Origin: an uncultured Desulfomicrobiaceae bacterium
GTDB lineage: Bacteria > Desulfobacterota > Desulfovibrionia > Desulfovibrionales > Desulfomicrobiaceae
DNA: 64,000 nucleotides
Assembly: GCA_937989665.1 (NCBI GenBank)
Contig: CALKRN010000009.1
Location: forward strand, 26,565 to 90,564
Direction: 5' to 3'
Part shown: piece by piece, positions 55,438 through 64,000 of the stretch
Numbering within the stretch: position 1 is the first letter of the stretch
How the letters are laid out: every line of letters starts with the position of its first letter
The notes under the pieces: model-generated
Seen by the model: the letters and a program-made list of their open reading frames with translations, nothing else
The model's database searches: none
What the model was told of the DNA's origin: nothing
Program-made: the position numbers and the translations under genes

Positions 55438-56334
55438 ATGAAACATTTTCTCTCCTTTGCGCAGCTCACGGCAGACCAGGCCATGGACTTAGTCCGTCGG
55501 GCTGCCTCCATGAAGGCCCAAGGCTTTCGCTCGTCGACCCTCGCCGGCAAGACCATAGCCCTTATTTTCGAGAAGGCGTCTACCCGTACTCGCGTCTCAT
55601 TCGAGGTAGCGGTGCGCCACCTCGGGGGATCCACGATCTTTTTGACCCCGGCAGACTCCCAGCTGGGCCGCAGCGAACCCCTGCGTGACACCGCTCGGGT
55701 GCTCTCCCGCTATGTGGATGCCCTCGTGGTGCGCACCTTTGCCCAGGCCAACCTCGAAGAACTGGCGCGCTTTGGCTCCATCCCCGTCATCAATGCCCTA
55801 AGTGACCTCCTTCATCCCTGCCAGGTGCTCGGCGATGTACTTACGATCTACGAGCGCACCACTGACCTCTCGGCCCTCACCGTGGCCTGGGTGGGAGATG
55901 GCAACAATATGGCCAATTCCTGGATTGAGGCCGCGGCCCTGTTTGGCTTTACCTTGCGCGTGGCGACGCCGCACGGCTTTGAACCTGACCCAGGGGTGGT
56001 GGCGTGGGCCAAAGGGCAGGGGGCTCGTCTCGAGCTCACCGACGATCCCCAGGCCGCGGTGCGGGGAGCGCATTTCGTCAATACCGACGTCTGGGCCTCC
56101 ATGGGGCAGGAGGCGGAGGTGGACCAGCGTCTGGCCGCCTTCAGAGGCTTTCAGGTGGATGCTGCCCTCATGCAGCTGGCCCATCCTGAGGCGAAGTTTC
56201 TCCATTGTTTACCGGCCCATCGGGGTGAAGAAGTCGCCGAGGAGGTCTTCGAAGGGCCACAGTCGATTGTCTTTGACCAAGCGGAAAACCGTCTCCACAT
56301 CCAAAAAGCCATTTTGGAGTGGGTATTTGCATAG
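55438..56334 (+). CDS. argF: Ornithine carbamoyltransferase
   Basis: 298 residues. Makes citrulline from ornithine and carbamoyl phosphate. Carbamoyl-phosphate motif EKASTRTRVSFE, HPCQVLGD, ornithine-side NTDVWASMGQE and HCLPAHRG are all intact. The first strand KHFLSFAQLTADQAMDLV fixes the start at 55438, although the ribosome site is weak. It heads argF-argG-argH, the last three steps of arginine synthesis, with 9 nt to argG. Confidence 0.97.
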   Translation: MKHFLSFAQLTADQAMDLVRRAASMKAQGFRSSTLAGKTIALIFEKASTRTRVSFEVAVRHLGGSTIFLTPADSQLGRSEPLRDTARVLSRYVDALVVRTFAQANLEELARFGSIPVINALSDLLHPCQVLGDVLTIYERTTDLSALTVAWVGDGNNMANSWIEAAALFGFTLRVATPHGFEPDPGVVAWAKGQGARLELTDDPQAAVRGAHFVNTDVWASMGQEAEVDQRLAAFRGFQVDAALMQLAHPEAKFLHCLPAHRGEEVAEEVFEGPQSIVFDQAENRLHIQKAILEWVFA

Positions 56335-56343
56335 GAGCATACT

Positions 56344-57561
56344 ATGGCAGCTATCAACAAGATTGTCCTCGCCTATTCAGGCGGCTTGGATACTTCGGCT
56401 ATCCTCAAATGGTTGGTGGTGACCTATGGGTGTGAGGTCATCACCATGACCGCAGACCTTGGCCAAGGGGAAGAACTTGACGGCATTGACGCCAAGGCGC
56501 GGGCCACTGGGGCCTCCAAGGCCTATATCCTCGATCTCCGTGAGGAGTTTGCCCGGGACTATGTCTTCCCCATGCTCCGTGCTGCCGCGGTGTACGAGGG
56601 CGGCTACCTCTTGGGGACGTCCATTGCCCGGCCCCTGATTGCCAAAAAGCTCGTGGAGATTGCCCGCGCCGAAGGGGCCCAGGCCGTGGCCCATGGGGCC
56701 ACGGGCAAGGGCAACGACCAGGTGCGCTTTGAGCTCACGGTGATGGCCCTGGCCCCGGAGCTCACGACCATTGCCCCCTGGCGGCAGTGGTCGTTGCGCT
56801 CGCGCACGGATATCCTCGCCTTTTGCCGGGAACACGGTATCCCCGTGCCGGTGACCGAGGCCAAACCCTATTCGTGCGACCGCAATCTCCTGCACTTGAG
56901 CTTTGAAGGCGGGGAGCTGGAAGACCCAGCCCTTGAGCCGGGGCCAGGGACGTACCACCTCTGTGTCCCGCCCGAGAAAGCCCCGGATACGCCCGAGGAG
57001 ATCACCGTCGCCTTCGAAGGAGGCGACCCAGTTGCTGTCAATGGCGAGCGCCTCTCGCCAGCAGGTATTATTGAGCGGCTCAATGCCTTGGGCGGCAAAC
57101 ACGGCATTGGCCGTCTCGATCTGGTGGAAAATCGCTTTGTGGGGATGAAGTCCCGCGGGGTGTATGAGACGCCTGGTGGTACCATCCTCCATCGGGCCCG
57201 GCGGGACCTCGAGGGGCTGACCATGGACCGGGAGCTCCTCCATCTGCGCGATAGCCTTATCTCCCGCTATGCCGAGATGGTGTATTATGGCTTCTGGTTT
57301 GCCCCAGAACGAGAAGCCCTCCAGGCCTTTATGGACAAGGCAAGCGAACGGGTCACCGGCGAGGTGCGGCTGCGCCTCTACAAAGGCGGGGTGTATCCAG
57401 TGGGCCGGACTTCTCCATACTCCCTCTACAATCCGGAACTGGCCACCTTTGAGCGCGACGAAGTCTACCACCAGGCCGATGCCACGGGCTTTATCCGGCT
57501 CCAGGGCCTGCGCCTCATGGCCCAGGCCGCCGTAAGGGGGGGCGGTCATGAGTCAGCGTAA
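56344..57561 (+). CDS. argG: Argininosuccinate synthase
   Basis: 405 residues. Joins citrulline and aspartate with ATP. PP-loop [12 protein letters not shown], then [27 protein letters not shown] and the citrulline-binding YSCDRNLLH region. C-terminal helix for tetramer formation present. It overlaps argH by 14 nt. Confidence 0.98.
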   Translation: MAAINKIVLAYSGGLDTSAILKWLVVTYGCEVITMTADLGQGEELDGIDAKARATGASKAYILDLREEFARDYVFPMLRAAAVYEGGYLLGTSIARPLIAKKLVEIARAEGAQAVAHGATGKGNDQVRFELTVMALAPELTTIAPWRQWSLRSRTDILAFCREHGIPVPVTEAKPYSCDRNLLHLSFEGGELEDPALEPGPGTYHLCVPPEKAPDTPEEITVAFEGGDPVAVNGERLSPAGIIERLNALGGKHGIGRLDLVENRFVGMKSRGVYETPGGTILHRARRDLEGLTMDRELLHLRDSLISRYAEMVYYGFWFAPEREALQAFMDKASERVTGEVRLRLYKGGVYPVGRTSPYSLYNPELATFERDEVYHQADATGFIRLQGLRLMAQAAVRGGGHESA

Positions 57562-58975
57562 GCCCTGGGGCGGGCGCTTTGCCGAGCCCACAGACCCTTT
57601 GGTGGAGCGCTATACCTCCTCCCTGCATCTCGACCGTTTTTTGGCCGAAGAGGACATCCGGGGCTCCAAGGCCCATGCCCATATGCTCGCCCGCCAAGGC
57701 GTGTTGACCGCCGATGAGGCCGCGGCCATTGTGGATGGCTTGGCACGCATCGAGGCGGAGATGGCCTCAGGGGCTTTCCCGTGGCGGGAGGAGCTGGAAG
57801 ATGTGCACATGAACATCGAGGCCCGGCTCATTGAGCTCGTCGGCGACGCAGGCCGCAAGCTCCATACCGGTCGCTCGCGCAACGACCAAACGGTTCTCGC
57901 TACCCGTATGGTCACCGCCAAATTCGTGCGCCAATGGCGGGAGGCCCTGGTGGAACTCATCGCCGTGCTCTGTGCCCGGGCCGAAGAACATCGTGCCACG
58001 CTTTTGCCTGGTTATACGCACTTGCAGCCCGCTCAGCCAGTGAGCCTGGCCCATCATCTGCTGGCCTACGCGCAGATGTTTCGCCGGGATGTGGAGCGCA
58101 TCGACGATATCCTACCTCGCATCGAGGTCTCTCCCCTTGGCGCGGCGGCCCTGGCTGGGACGACGTATCCCTTGGACCCTGAAGGCGTGGCCCAAGAGCT
58201 CGGTGTTGGCCGGGTCTTTGCCAACAGCATGGATGCAGTTTCGGACCGGGATTTTCTCTTGGAGACGGTGTTCTGCGGGGCGATGATCATGATGCATATG
58301 AGCCGCATCTGCGAGGAAATTATTCTTTGGGCCAATCCCCAATTTGGTTTTGTGCGGCTTCCTGATGCCTACAGTACGGGGTCTTCCATCATGCCCCAGA
58401 AGAAAAATCCCGATGTGGCAGAGCTTATGCGAGGGAAAACTGGCCGGGTCTATGGGAGTCTCGTAAGCTTGATCACCCTGATGAAAGGACTGCCTCTAAC
58501 GTACAATCGAGATCTTCAGGAAGATAAAGGACCTCTTCTAGTTACGCATGTTGCAGTGCATGACTCTGTGCGTATTCTTGCAGGGATGATGGCCCGTTTG
58601 GAGTTTATGCCCCAGGCTATGGCCGCTGCGCTCAAACGGGGGTATCTCAACGCCACCGAACTTGCGGACTATTTGGTGGGCCGTGGGGTGCCCTTTCGCG
58701 ATGCCCACCATCAGACTGGTGCGGTGGTGGCCTATGCCGAAGGCAAGGGCGTGGCCCTGGAAGCCCTCTCTTTGGAGGAGATCCAGCGTTTTGCCCCACT
58801 TGCGCAGGAGGACGTCTTTGCGGTCCTGGCGTTGGAGGCCGCCGTGGCGCGGCGAATAACGCCAGGCGGTACAGGCCCTCAGGCCGTGGCCCAGCAGATT
58901 GACGAACTACGGGCTTGGCTCGCCAGTCAGGGAGTGGATTCTGCGCTGCGTCAGGACGAGGGGAGAATGGTTTGA
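57548..58975 (+). CDS. argH: Argininosuccinate lyase
   Basis: 475 residues. Releases arginine and fumarate. Fumarase/aspartase superfamily signature [12 protein letters not shown] with the catalytic Ser, HTGRSRNDQ and the His in [12 protein letters not shown]. Starts inside argG. The stretch 58435-58590, immediately after the signature, uses AT-ending codons (CTA, GTT, GCA, GGA) unlike the flanks; the protein there is normal. No terminator is evident after the stop, and a possible promoter for the next unit overlaps it. Confidence 0.98.
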   Translation: MSQRKPWGGRFAEPTDPLVERYTSSLHLDRFLAEEDIRGSKAHAHMLARQGVLTADEAAAIVDGLARIEAEMASGAFPWREELEDVHMNIEARLIELVGDAGRKLHTGRSRNDQTVLATRMVTAKFVRQWREALVELIAVLCARAEEHRATLLPGYTHLQPAQPVSLAHHLLAYAQMFRRDVERIDDILPRIEVSPLGAAALAGTTYPLDPEGVAQELGVGRVFANSMDAVSDRDFLLETVFCGAMIMMHMSRICEEIILWANPQFGFVRLPDAYSTGSSIMPQKKNPDVAELMRGKTGRVYGSLVSLITLMKGLPLTYNRDLQEDKGPLLVTHVAVHDSVRILAGMMARLEFMPQAMAAALKRGYLNATELADYLVGRGVPFRDAHHQTGAVVAYAEGKGVALEALSLEEIQRFAPLAQEDVFAVLALEAAVARRITPGGTGPQAVAQQIDELRAWLASQGVDSALRQDEGRMV

Positions 58976-59000
58976 CGGAATAAAATGATACGGATAAATG
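58972..59000 (+). promoter_or_regulatory. Candidate sigma-70 promoter of the cytochrome-chemoreceptor unit
   Basis: TTGACG (58972-58977, overlapping the argH stop), 17-nt spacer, TAAATG (58995-59000). The -35 matches 5 of 6 positions, the -10 3 of 6. It lies in the only AT-rich stretch between argH and the cytochrome gene. Confidence 0.4.
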
Positions 59001-59046
59001 AACGCATGTGTTTCTAAATGACTCATAGGAGGAAGGCAACAAGACC

Positions 59047-59505
59047 ATGCGGATGGAGATGGCAGTGGTGATGGTGGCGCTTGCGGTTGGGGCTTCGGCG
59101 CTGGCGGCAGAAAATCGTTTTGTGGGCAGCACGGCCTGTGCAGACTGCCACGAGTCCCAGTATGCCAGCTACAAAGCCAACGCCAAGAAGGCGCACTCGA
59201 GTCGTTCCGTAAGGATAATGGCCTCGGACTTGACCGAGGCCGAGCTCAAGGAGTGCTTTGGCTGCCATACGACAGGGTATGGAAAGCCAGGGGGCTTTGT
59301 GAGCTTTGAGAAGACGCCGGAACTGGCCGATGCGGGCTGTGAAGTCTGCCATGGGCCAGGCGGGGCCCATGTGGATGCGGGTGGGGATCCTTCGCTTATC
59401 AAAGGCCGGGGGAAGATTCGGGTAGAGGATTGTAGTGGCTGCCACAATGAAGAGCGGGTGAAGGCCTTTGGCTTCAAATCAACGCTCTACAGTGGTGGGC
59501 ACTAG
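59047..59505 (+). CDS. Small periplasmic tetrahaem cytochrome c (cytochrome c554-like)
   Basis: 152 residues. Signal peptide ([17 protein letters not shown]), then four CxxCH sites: CADCH, CFGCH, CEVCH and CSGCH. The pattern [19 protein letters not shown] and [13 protein letters not shown] matches the cytochrome c554-type multihaem family. Likely a soluble periplasmic electron carrier or a redox relay. ATG follows AGGAGGAAGG. Only 13 nt separate it from a chemoreceptor that itself carries a c-type haem motif, so a joint redox-sensing role is plausible. Confidence 0.92.
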   Translation: MRMEMAVVMVALAVGASALAAENRFVGSTACADCHESQYASYKANAKKAHSSRSVRIMASDLTEAELKECFGCHTTGYGKPGGFVSFEKTPELADAGCEVCHGPGGAHVDAGGDPSLIKGRGKIRVEDCSGCHNEERVKAFGFKSTLYSGGH

Positions 59506-59518
59506 AGGGGAGGGCGCG

Positions 59519-61183
59519 ATGAATCTTCTCCGGCGTTCTCTCGGAGCCAAGGTGGTGGCCATCACTTCGGCAATCCTTGTGGTTGTGTTTGGGGTCCTGT
59601 TTTTTGTGGCGTCGTGGAACCAGCGTCGGGCGAGCCTTGCAGAGATTGCCCACGGGGCGGAGCGCATGGCCGAACTGATCCACATGGCCATTGCCAAGCC
59701 CATGAGCATGGGCGACAACGAGGGCACGGTGGATAAATTTGAAGAAATTGCGGCCAAGTACGCCGACGTCACCGTGTACCTCACCAACTTTAAAGGCGAG
59801 GTAACGTACGCGACGAATCCGCAAGCTATCCGTCGTCCCTTGGCCGAGGTCCTCTCCCAACCCAAGGCCCGGGCCATGGTGGAGGAGCATCTGCGTCGGC
59901 AGGGGCTAAGCGGTGAACTGCTCGAGGTACATGGAACCCCCACCTATCTTGAAGTGCGTTCGGTGCCCAATGCCCCGGATTGCTCTCATTGCCACGGTCG
60001 CTCCCAGCCCATTCTTGGGGCTATGGTCGTGCTGCAGGAGGTGGGGGGGCAGATGCAGGCCTTGCGCATCGCCCAATGGGTCCTCGCAGCGCTCTTGATG
60101 GCGGGTCTTGCCGTGCTCTTGCTCGCCTTGTCGCTCTTTTTGCGGTGGGCCGTGGTGCAGCCCCTGGCTCGTGTGGCCGAGGTGACGGCCTTGGTGAGTC
60201 AGGGAGACCTCACGGCCGAGGTCCCGGTGACCAGCGAGGATGAGGTGGGCCGGTTGGCGTGCAGTGTCAATGCCATGGCCAGTCGGTTGCGCGAGATGCT
60301 CGGACAAGTGCGCGCCGGGGTAGAGACCCTGGCCGGGGCTTCGTCGCAGCTTGATGGTGTGGCCCATGCCGTGGCCGAAGTGGCGGCGGACAATGAGAAT
60401 CGCTCGCGCCGTGTGGCTCAGGCAGGCGAGGCCATTGCTGGGGATATGCGCTCCGTAGCCGCGGCCACGGAACAGGCCACAGTAAATATCTCCACCGTGG
60501 CGGCAGCCGCAGAAGAAATGAGCGCTACCATCGAAGAGATTGCCCGCAACGCGAGTCGGGCCAAAGATATCACTGCTGGTGCCGTGGATGTAGCGAAGGC
60601 GGCAAGCACAGACGTGGACCATCTTGGCCAGATGGCTGCGCAGATTCATTCGGTGACTGAGACCATTACCGCCATTTCAGCGCAGACGAATCTCCTTGCC
60701 CTCAATGCCACCATCGAGGCGGCCCGGGCTGGGGAGGCGGGGCGAGGATTTGCTGTAGTAGCCAATGAAATCAAAGAACTAGCCAATCAGACAGCCCGAG
60801 CGACGGAAGAAATCCGTCAGAAGATCGCCGGCATCCAATCGGCCACCGACACCACCATTGGCCGCATCGATCAAATCCGCGGGGTCATCGATGATATTGA
60901 CGCCATTGTCGCTACGATTGCTGCGGCGGTGGAAGAACAGAGCGTCACTACTCGGGACATTGTGGAGAATATTGGCCAGGCATCGGTGGGGCTCCAGGAG
61001 GTCAGCGCCAATGTGGCCCGCACCACGGACGGGGTGGGACATGTGGCCGGCGAGATGGGGAATGTCCGCCACTCGGCTGCCCTCATGACCGAGCAGGGCC
61101 GTCAAACCAAGGCAAGCGCCGAGAGTCTCCTTGCCCTTGCCCGGCAGTTGGAAGGCATCGTGCGAACCTTCAAGACGAGTTGA
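59519..61183 (+). CDS. Methyl-accepting chemotaxis protein with periplasmic c-type haem site
   Basis: 554 residues. TM1 (about 10-30; [20 protein letters not shown]), periplasmic domain (about 32-185) with a single CxxCH at Cys155-His159 in DCSHCHG, TM2 (about 190-215), HAMP and a signalling domain with [20 protein letters not shown]. Covalent haem in the periplasmic domain resembles the c-haem PAS-like chemoreceptors of Geobacter (GSU0582, GSU0935) and DcrA of Desulfovibrio, which sense redox state, oxygen or NO. Start ATG 59519 follows GAGGGGAGGG. No CheR-tether pentapeptide. Confidence 0.95.
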   Translation: MNLLRRSLGAKVVAITSAILVVVFGVLFFVASWNQRRASLAEIAHGAERMAELIHMAIAKPMSMGDNEGTVDKFEEIAAKYADVTVYLTNFKGEVTYATNPQAIRRPLAEVLSQPKARAMVEEHLRRQGLSGELLEVHGTPTYLEVRSVPNAPDCSHCHGRSQPILGAMVVLQEVGGQMQALRIAQWVLAALLMAGLAVLLLALSLFLRWAVVQPLARVAEVTALVSQGDLTAEVPVTSEDEVGRLACSVNAMASRLREMLGQVRAGVETLAGASSQLDGVAHAVAEVAADNENRSRRVAQAGEAIAGDMRSVAAATEQATVNISTVAAAAEEMSATIEEIARNASRAKDITAGAVDVAKAASTDVDHLGQMAAQIHSVTETITAISAQTNLLALNATIEAARAGEAGRGFAVVANEIKELANQTARATEEIRQKIAGIQSATDTTIGRIDQIRGVIDDIDAIVATIAAAVEEQSVTTRDIVENIGQASVGLQEVSANVARTTDGVGHVAGEMGNVRHSAALMTEQGRQTKASAESLLALARQLEGIVRTFKTS

Positions 61184-61189
61184 TTTGCT

Positions 61190-62785
61190 ATGGCCCCGGT
61201 TTTCGCCATGATGCTTTTTGTCTTTGCGGCCCTGCCGGCAGGGGCAGCAGTCATGGCTGTGGCCGGGGAGGAGACGTGGGCCGGGACCATGACGATGACC
61301 TGGCAGGCCGCAGGGCTTGAACGCGTGACCCGTCTTGACCTGCGTTTGCCATTGCCTGGTGCCCGCCAAGGTTGGGGGTGGCGCTTGGAACCAGGGACGC
61401 CGGTACTTCACATGGTTCCTTCGCCGGCGTGGCAGCGGCAGACTGCAGAGACCCTGGAACTCCAATGGCACCATCAGCGGCCCCAGGTCCGGGTGGAGGT
61501 GCGCATTCCCTTCCGGATGGTCTCTTCTCTCCAGCCGCTTCAGAGCGCCGCCCCGTATCCGTTGGAATCCGTTGCCGCGGAAGCGATGCCGTGGCTCCAG
61601 CCAACACCGTGGGTGGACCCTGCGGCGGTGGCGGGGGCGGTGCGGCCGGTAGTGGCGGGAGCTGGGAGCGCGGTGCAGGCCTTGGTGGAGGTGGCCGCAT
61701 GGCTGCGGGGACATTTTAGCTACCGTCCTGCCCAGGACATGGAAGATGCCCACACGGTGGTACGTCAAGGCGGCGGAGACATCGTGGGGCTTGTGCATCT
61801 GTGGCTAGCGGCCTTGCGGGCCGTGGGCTTGCCAGCCCGAGCTGTGGTGGGGGTGGATGGTGGGGTGGACTTGGCGGTAGGGAGAGAAGGAGGAGAGCGC
61901 CGTATCCCTGGGTTTTCGGGCTTGGTCCCATGGCTGGAAGTTTGGCTGCCAGACCTTGGTTGGGTGGCCGTGGATCCGCGCGGCCTCGTGGGCTGGCTCC
62001 CTCCTGGTCGAGTGCCGGTGGTGCTTGGAGCCGATGTGCCAGCAGCTTTGGAGACCGCCACTGTGCGGTGGCGCCACGTGGCTGGTGTAGCGGTGGCGCC
62101 TCGTTTTTCTTGGGAGGCCCAGCTCTCTGTCCCTTCCCTTGCCCGCATCGCCGTGCGGGCCGATGCCCCCGGTCCATCCTTGCTGTTGCCTGCCCCTCCT
62201 GCTGGCCGTAAGCCCCTTCGGCCACGCACCCCACACCAACCGCAGGTGGGGACGCTTTGTCCTCCTGCCATGACGATCCTTGCTCCAGGGCGTTATCTCT
62301 CTGGTCAGGTCCTCCATCCTGAGGCCATGGCCGCAGCCCCCCGCCTTGCGCTGAGGCTTTCTCGCTCCATGACCAATCGGGCTGAGGTCATGGCCCAGCC
62401 CATCACGCTTTCGGCAAATGCCACCATTTCCGTGGTGGAGCTTGCCCTGTGGCGGGAGCGAGGAAGCGGCCAGCTTTGGGTGGAGCTTGTGCAGGATGCC
62501 AACCCTACGCATGTGGTGGGGGCGCCGGGAGAGCGGATCGTGGCCTCTCGACCCCGGAAGGCCGAGGAGCTTGCAATGCAGCCAGGGTGGGTGCCGTTTG
62601 TTTTTCCCCCCACGACGCTTCCACCGGGCCGGTACTGGATTGTTCCGCAATTTTCCGGCAGCCTCCAGGCCCGTTGGCTCCTTGATCCTGTGCCACTGAG
62701 CGAGGAATTGGGGATGGTGCGTCTTTTTGCACCAGGGCAGCCAATCCCCCTGGAGGCCCGAGGCCTTATGCGCTTGTGCCCATAA
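61190..62785 (+). CDS. Exported transglutaminase-like protein lacking the catalytic Cys and His
   Basis: 531 residues. Signal peptide (FAMMLFVFAALPAGA). Residues about 165-265 align with the transglutaminase/protease core: GDIVGLVHLWLAALRAVGLP corresponds to the usual G-D-C motif but Cys is Ile198; PWLEVWLPDLGWVAVDP corresponds to H-A-W-x-E-V but His is Val246; only Asp262 of the triad remains. The C-terminal 270 residues are beta-rich and unassigned (MTILAPGRYLSGQVLHPE, SLQARWLLDPVPLS). So it is probably a binding or scaffold protein rather than an enzyme. It lies 6 nt after the haem chemoreceptor, with no ribosome site of its own. Confidence 0.78.
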   Translation: MAPVFAMMLFVFAALPAGAAVMAVAGEETWAGTMTMTWQAAGLERVTRLDLRLPLPGARQGWGWRLEPGTPVLHMVPSPAWQRQTAETLELQWHHQRPQVRVEVRIPFRMVSSLQPLQSAAPYPLESVAAEAMPWLQPTPWVDPAAVAGAVRPVVAGAGSAVQALVEVAAWLRGHFSYRPAQDMEDAHTVVRQGGGDIVGLVHLWLAALRAVGLPARAVVGVDGGVDLAVGREGGERRIPGFSGLVPWLEVWLPDLGWVAVDPRGLVGWLPPGRVPVVLGADVPAALETATVRWRHVAGVAVAPRFSWEAQLSVPSLARIAVRADAPGPSLLLPAPPAGRKPLRPRTPHQPQVGTLCPPAMTILAPGRYLSGQVLHPEAMAAAPRLALRLSRSMTNRAEVMAQPITLSANATISVVELALWRERGSGQLWVELVQDANPTHVVGAPGERIVASRPRKAEELAMQPGWVPFVFPPTTLPPGRYWIVPQFSGSLQARWLLDPVPLSEELGMVRLFAPGQPIPLEARGLMRLCP

Positions 62786-62813
62786 AGCAAAATCCTTGAC
62801 CAACGGAGGAACC

Positions 62814-63776
62814 ATGCGACGCATCTGTCTTGGCGTTTTTTGGGCGCTACTCTGGGTGGTCCCGGCCACGGCCCAGACCTACCGCATTTCGGTGAACCAG
62901 TTCGTGGAGCATCCTTCCTTGGATGCCGTCTTGCGCGGAGTCCAGGACGGTCTGCAGAAATTGGGGGTCATTGCCCAATTTTCGGTCCATAACGCTCAGG
63001 GGAACACGGCCACCGCGGTTCAGATTGCCAGCCAAATTGCTGGCGAAGAGCCGGACTTGGTGCTGGCTATTGCTACCCCGTCTGCACAGGCCTGTGCGCA
63101 GGCTGCCAAAAAATCGCCGGTGTTGGCCAAAGTACCCCTCGTATTTACGGCCATTACGGACCCGGTTGCTGCCGGTCTGGTGGACAATTGGGATCGACCC
63201 GGCAAGAACATCACCGGACTTTCCGATAAGCTGCCACTGGACAAGCATATGGCCCTCATCCGGGAATGTCTGCCCAAGATCTCCCGGTTGGGAGTCATGT
63301 ACAGCACGGGTGAGGCCAATTCTCAGGCGACTGTTGCTGCTCTTCGGGAAGAGGTTGGTCGTCTCGGCTGGAGCTTGGTGGAAGCTGGCGTATCCAAGTC
63401 TGCAGAGGTGTACCAGGCAGCTAAATCCCTTGTGGGTCGAGTCGATGCCATCTACATCCCCACGGACAACACGGTTGTGTCTACGTTGGAGTCGGTCATC
63501 AAGGTCGGCACGGAGGCCCAACTCCCGGTCTTTTCTGCGGACGTGGATTCAGTGGCGCGCGGGACCGTAGCGGCCGTGGCCTTTGACTATTATCTCCATG
63601 GCACCCAAACCGCTCAGCTTGTGCGGCGTATTCTGGTGGATGGCAAAGCCCCTGGGGATATCCCGGTAGAGCAGCAGCAGGAACTTGTCGTGCATGTCAA
63701 CCGCAAGGCCGCGCGGGCTATGGGGATAACGATTCCCGATGGAGTGCAGGCCCGGGCAGAGAAAATTTACCCGTAA
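62814..63776 (+). CDS. Orphan ABC-type substrate-binding protein (TrpX-like)
   Basis: 320 residues. Signal peptide (GVFWALLWVVPATA, cleavage before Gln-Thr). Belongs to the ABC transporter substrate-binding protein family (PF04392 type): YRISVNQFVEHPSLDAVLRG, DLVLAIATPSAQACAQAA, PLVFTAITDPVAAGLV and YIPTDNTVVSTLES. Relatives bind tryptophan, tyrosine or similar ligands. In TrpXYZ systems permease and ATPase genes follow; here the next gene is on the other strand, so no transporter is visible. ATG after GGAGGAACC, 28 nt after the transglutaminase-like gene. A receptor role for the nearby chemoreceptor is possible. Confidence 0.9.
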   Translation: MRRICLGVFWALLWVVPATAQTYRISVNQFVEHPSLDAVLRGVQDGLQKLGVIAQFSVHNAQGNTATAVQIASQIAGEEPDLVLAIATPSAQACAQAAKKSPVLAKVPLVFTAITDPVAAGLVDNWDRPGKNITGLSDKLPLDKHMALIRECLPKISRLGVMYSTGEANSQATVAALREEVGRLGWSLVEAGVSKSAEVYQAAKSLVGRVDAIYIPTDNTVVSTLESVIKVGTEAQLPVFSADVDSVARGTVAAVAFDYYLHGTQTAQLVRRILVDGKAPGDIPVEQQQELVVHVNRKAARAMGITIPDGVQARAEKIYP

Positions 63777-63812
63777 GTTCTGTTTGCTTTCTTTTGTCCT
63801 CAGCGCGCCAGC

Positions 63813-64000
63813 CTACGGGGAGGTGGTTGGGGGGTAAGGCCGTTGCGCCTCGTATTGAGCCCCCACCTCCCAGCCGACGATCTGGCGCTTTGTCTTGGAA
63901 AACTCCACGCCTACCTCCAGGACCTGGACGCCTGGGGCGCGGTATTTGGCGGCGTAGTCTTTGGCCTTGAGCTGGGCCAGGGCCGCGCCAGTGGGGGCAT
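63813..64000 (-). CDS. PD-(D/E)XK nuclease / AAA-ATPase-like protein, C-terminal fragment
   Basis: The last 61 codons of a minus-strand gene running off the window. The peptide (ALAQLKAKDYAAKYRAPGV, then GVEFSKTKRQIVGWEV) matches the C-terminal end of the large family of ATP-binding proteins with a DUF1703/PDDEXK_9 domain; the Q-x-K and Y-A-x-K-Y patterns are typical. Function of the family is not established; paralogues are often numerous in anaerobe genomes. It converges on the binding-protein gene with 36 nt between. Confidence 0.75.
   Translation of the reverse strand, partial: APTGAALAQLKAKDYAAKYRAPGVQVLEVGVEFSKTKRQIVGWEVGAQYEAQRPYPPTTSP

Noticed and set aside
1..64000. tRNA, rRNA, CRISPR arrays, insertion sequences, prophage or attachment sites
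   Set aside because: I looked in all intergenic gaps and found no cloverleaf, regular spaced repeats, transposase or integrase; a covariance-model scan would be decisive.

Overview
The window is about 64 kb of a GC-rich genome (visibly near 60% G+C by eye, not computed) with very dense, overlapping gene packing. The best fit is a sulfate-reducing member of the Desulfovibrionales or a close relative. The main evidence is a complete Qrc menaquinone-reductase operon (qrcABCD), which is characteristic of sulfate reducers. Other support comes from the flgN-flgK-flgL-csrA-fliW order, the lysS-lolCD-bamA-skp-lpxD-fabZ-lpxA-lpxI order using LpxI rather than LpxH, a periplasmic tetrahaem cytochrome, a c-haem chemoreceptor and hypF.

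Layout. 1-3515: the end of a flagellar rod/ring operon (flgG', flgA, flgH, flgI, flgJ). 3751-4230: a thioesterase on the opposite strand. 4488-9607: a second flagellar operon, flgN-flgK-flgL-csrA-fliW, behind a sigma-54-type promoter. It meets, tail to tail, a short minus-strand unit (hypothetical-flgM) that has a near-perfect sigma-28 promoter. 10668-12639: lytic transglycosylase, a DUF1992 protein and a TlpA-like thioredoxin. 12909-13271: dksA with its terminator. 13345-23205 (minus): outer-membrane biogenesis (lpxI, lpxA, fabZ, lpxD, skp, bamA, lolD, lolC) and lysS. 23539-26999 (plus): aroK, hslVU, argB. 27045-33020 (plus): an orphan PhnD-family binding protein, a large hybrid histidine kinase and an HD-GYP response regulator, which look like one sensory pathway. 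33122-43297 (minus): mltG, ruvX, a 1180-residue FAD/Fe-S oxidoreductase, sppA, hypF and a rhodanese-ferritin fusion. 43548-45560: a chemoreceptor with an AT-rich sensor half. 45898-46509: rfbC. 46615-51251: qrcABCD. 51365-52357: moaA. 53256-55306: phoH, ybeY and a lipoprotein. 55438-58975: argFGH. 59047-63776: a tight four-gene unit (tetrahaem cytochrome c, c-haem chemoreceptor, catalytically dead transglutaminase-like protein, orphan ABC-type binding protein). The window ends in the 3' part of a minus-strand PD-(D/E)XK-type gene.

How the genes work together. The flagellar genes include both structural parts and the regulators of the hierarchy (FlgM, FliW, CsrA). The envelope block makes lipid A and inserts outer-membrane proteins and lipoproteins. 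Qrc passes electrons from periplasmic cytochromes to menaquinone, and HypF matures the hydrogenases that feed such cytochromes. The two sensory clusters, each with a solute-binding protein but no transporter genes beside it, are the most novel-looking parts of the window. I see no rRNA, tRNA, CRISPR array, insertion sequence or prophage.
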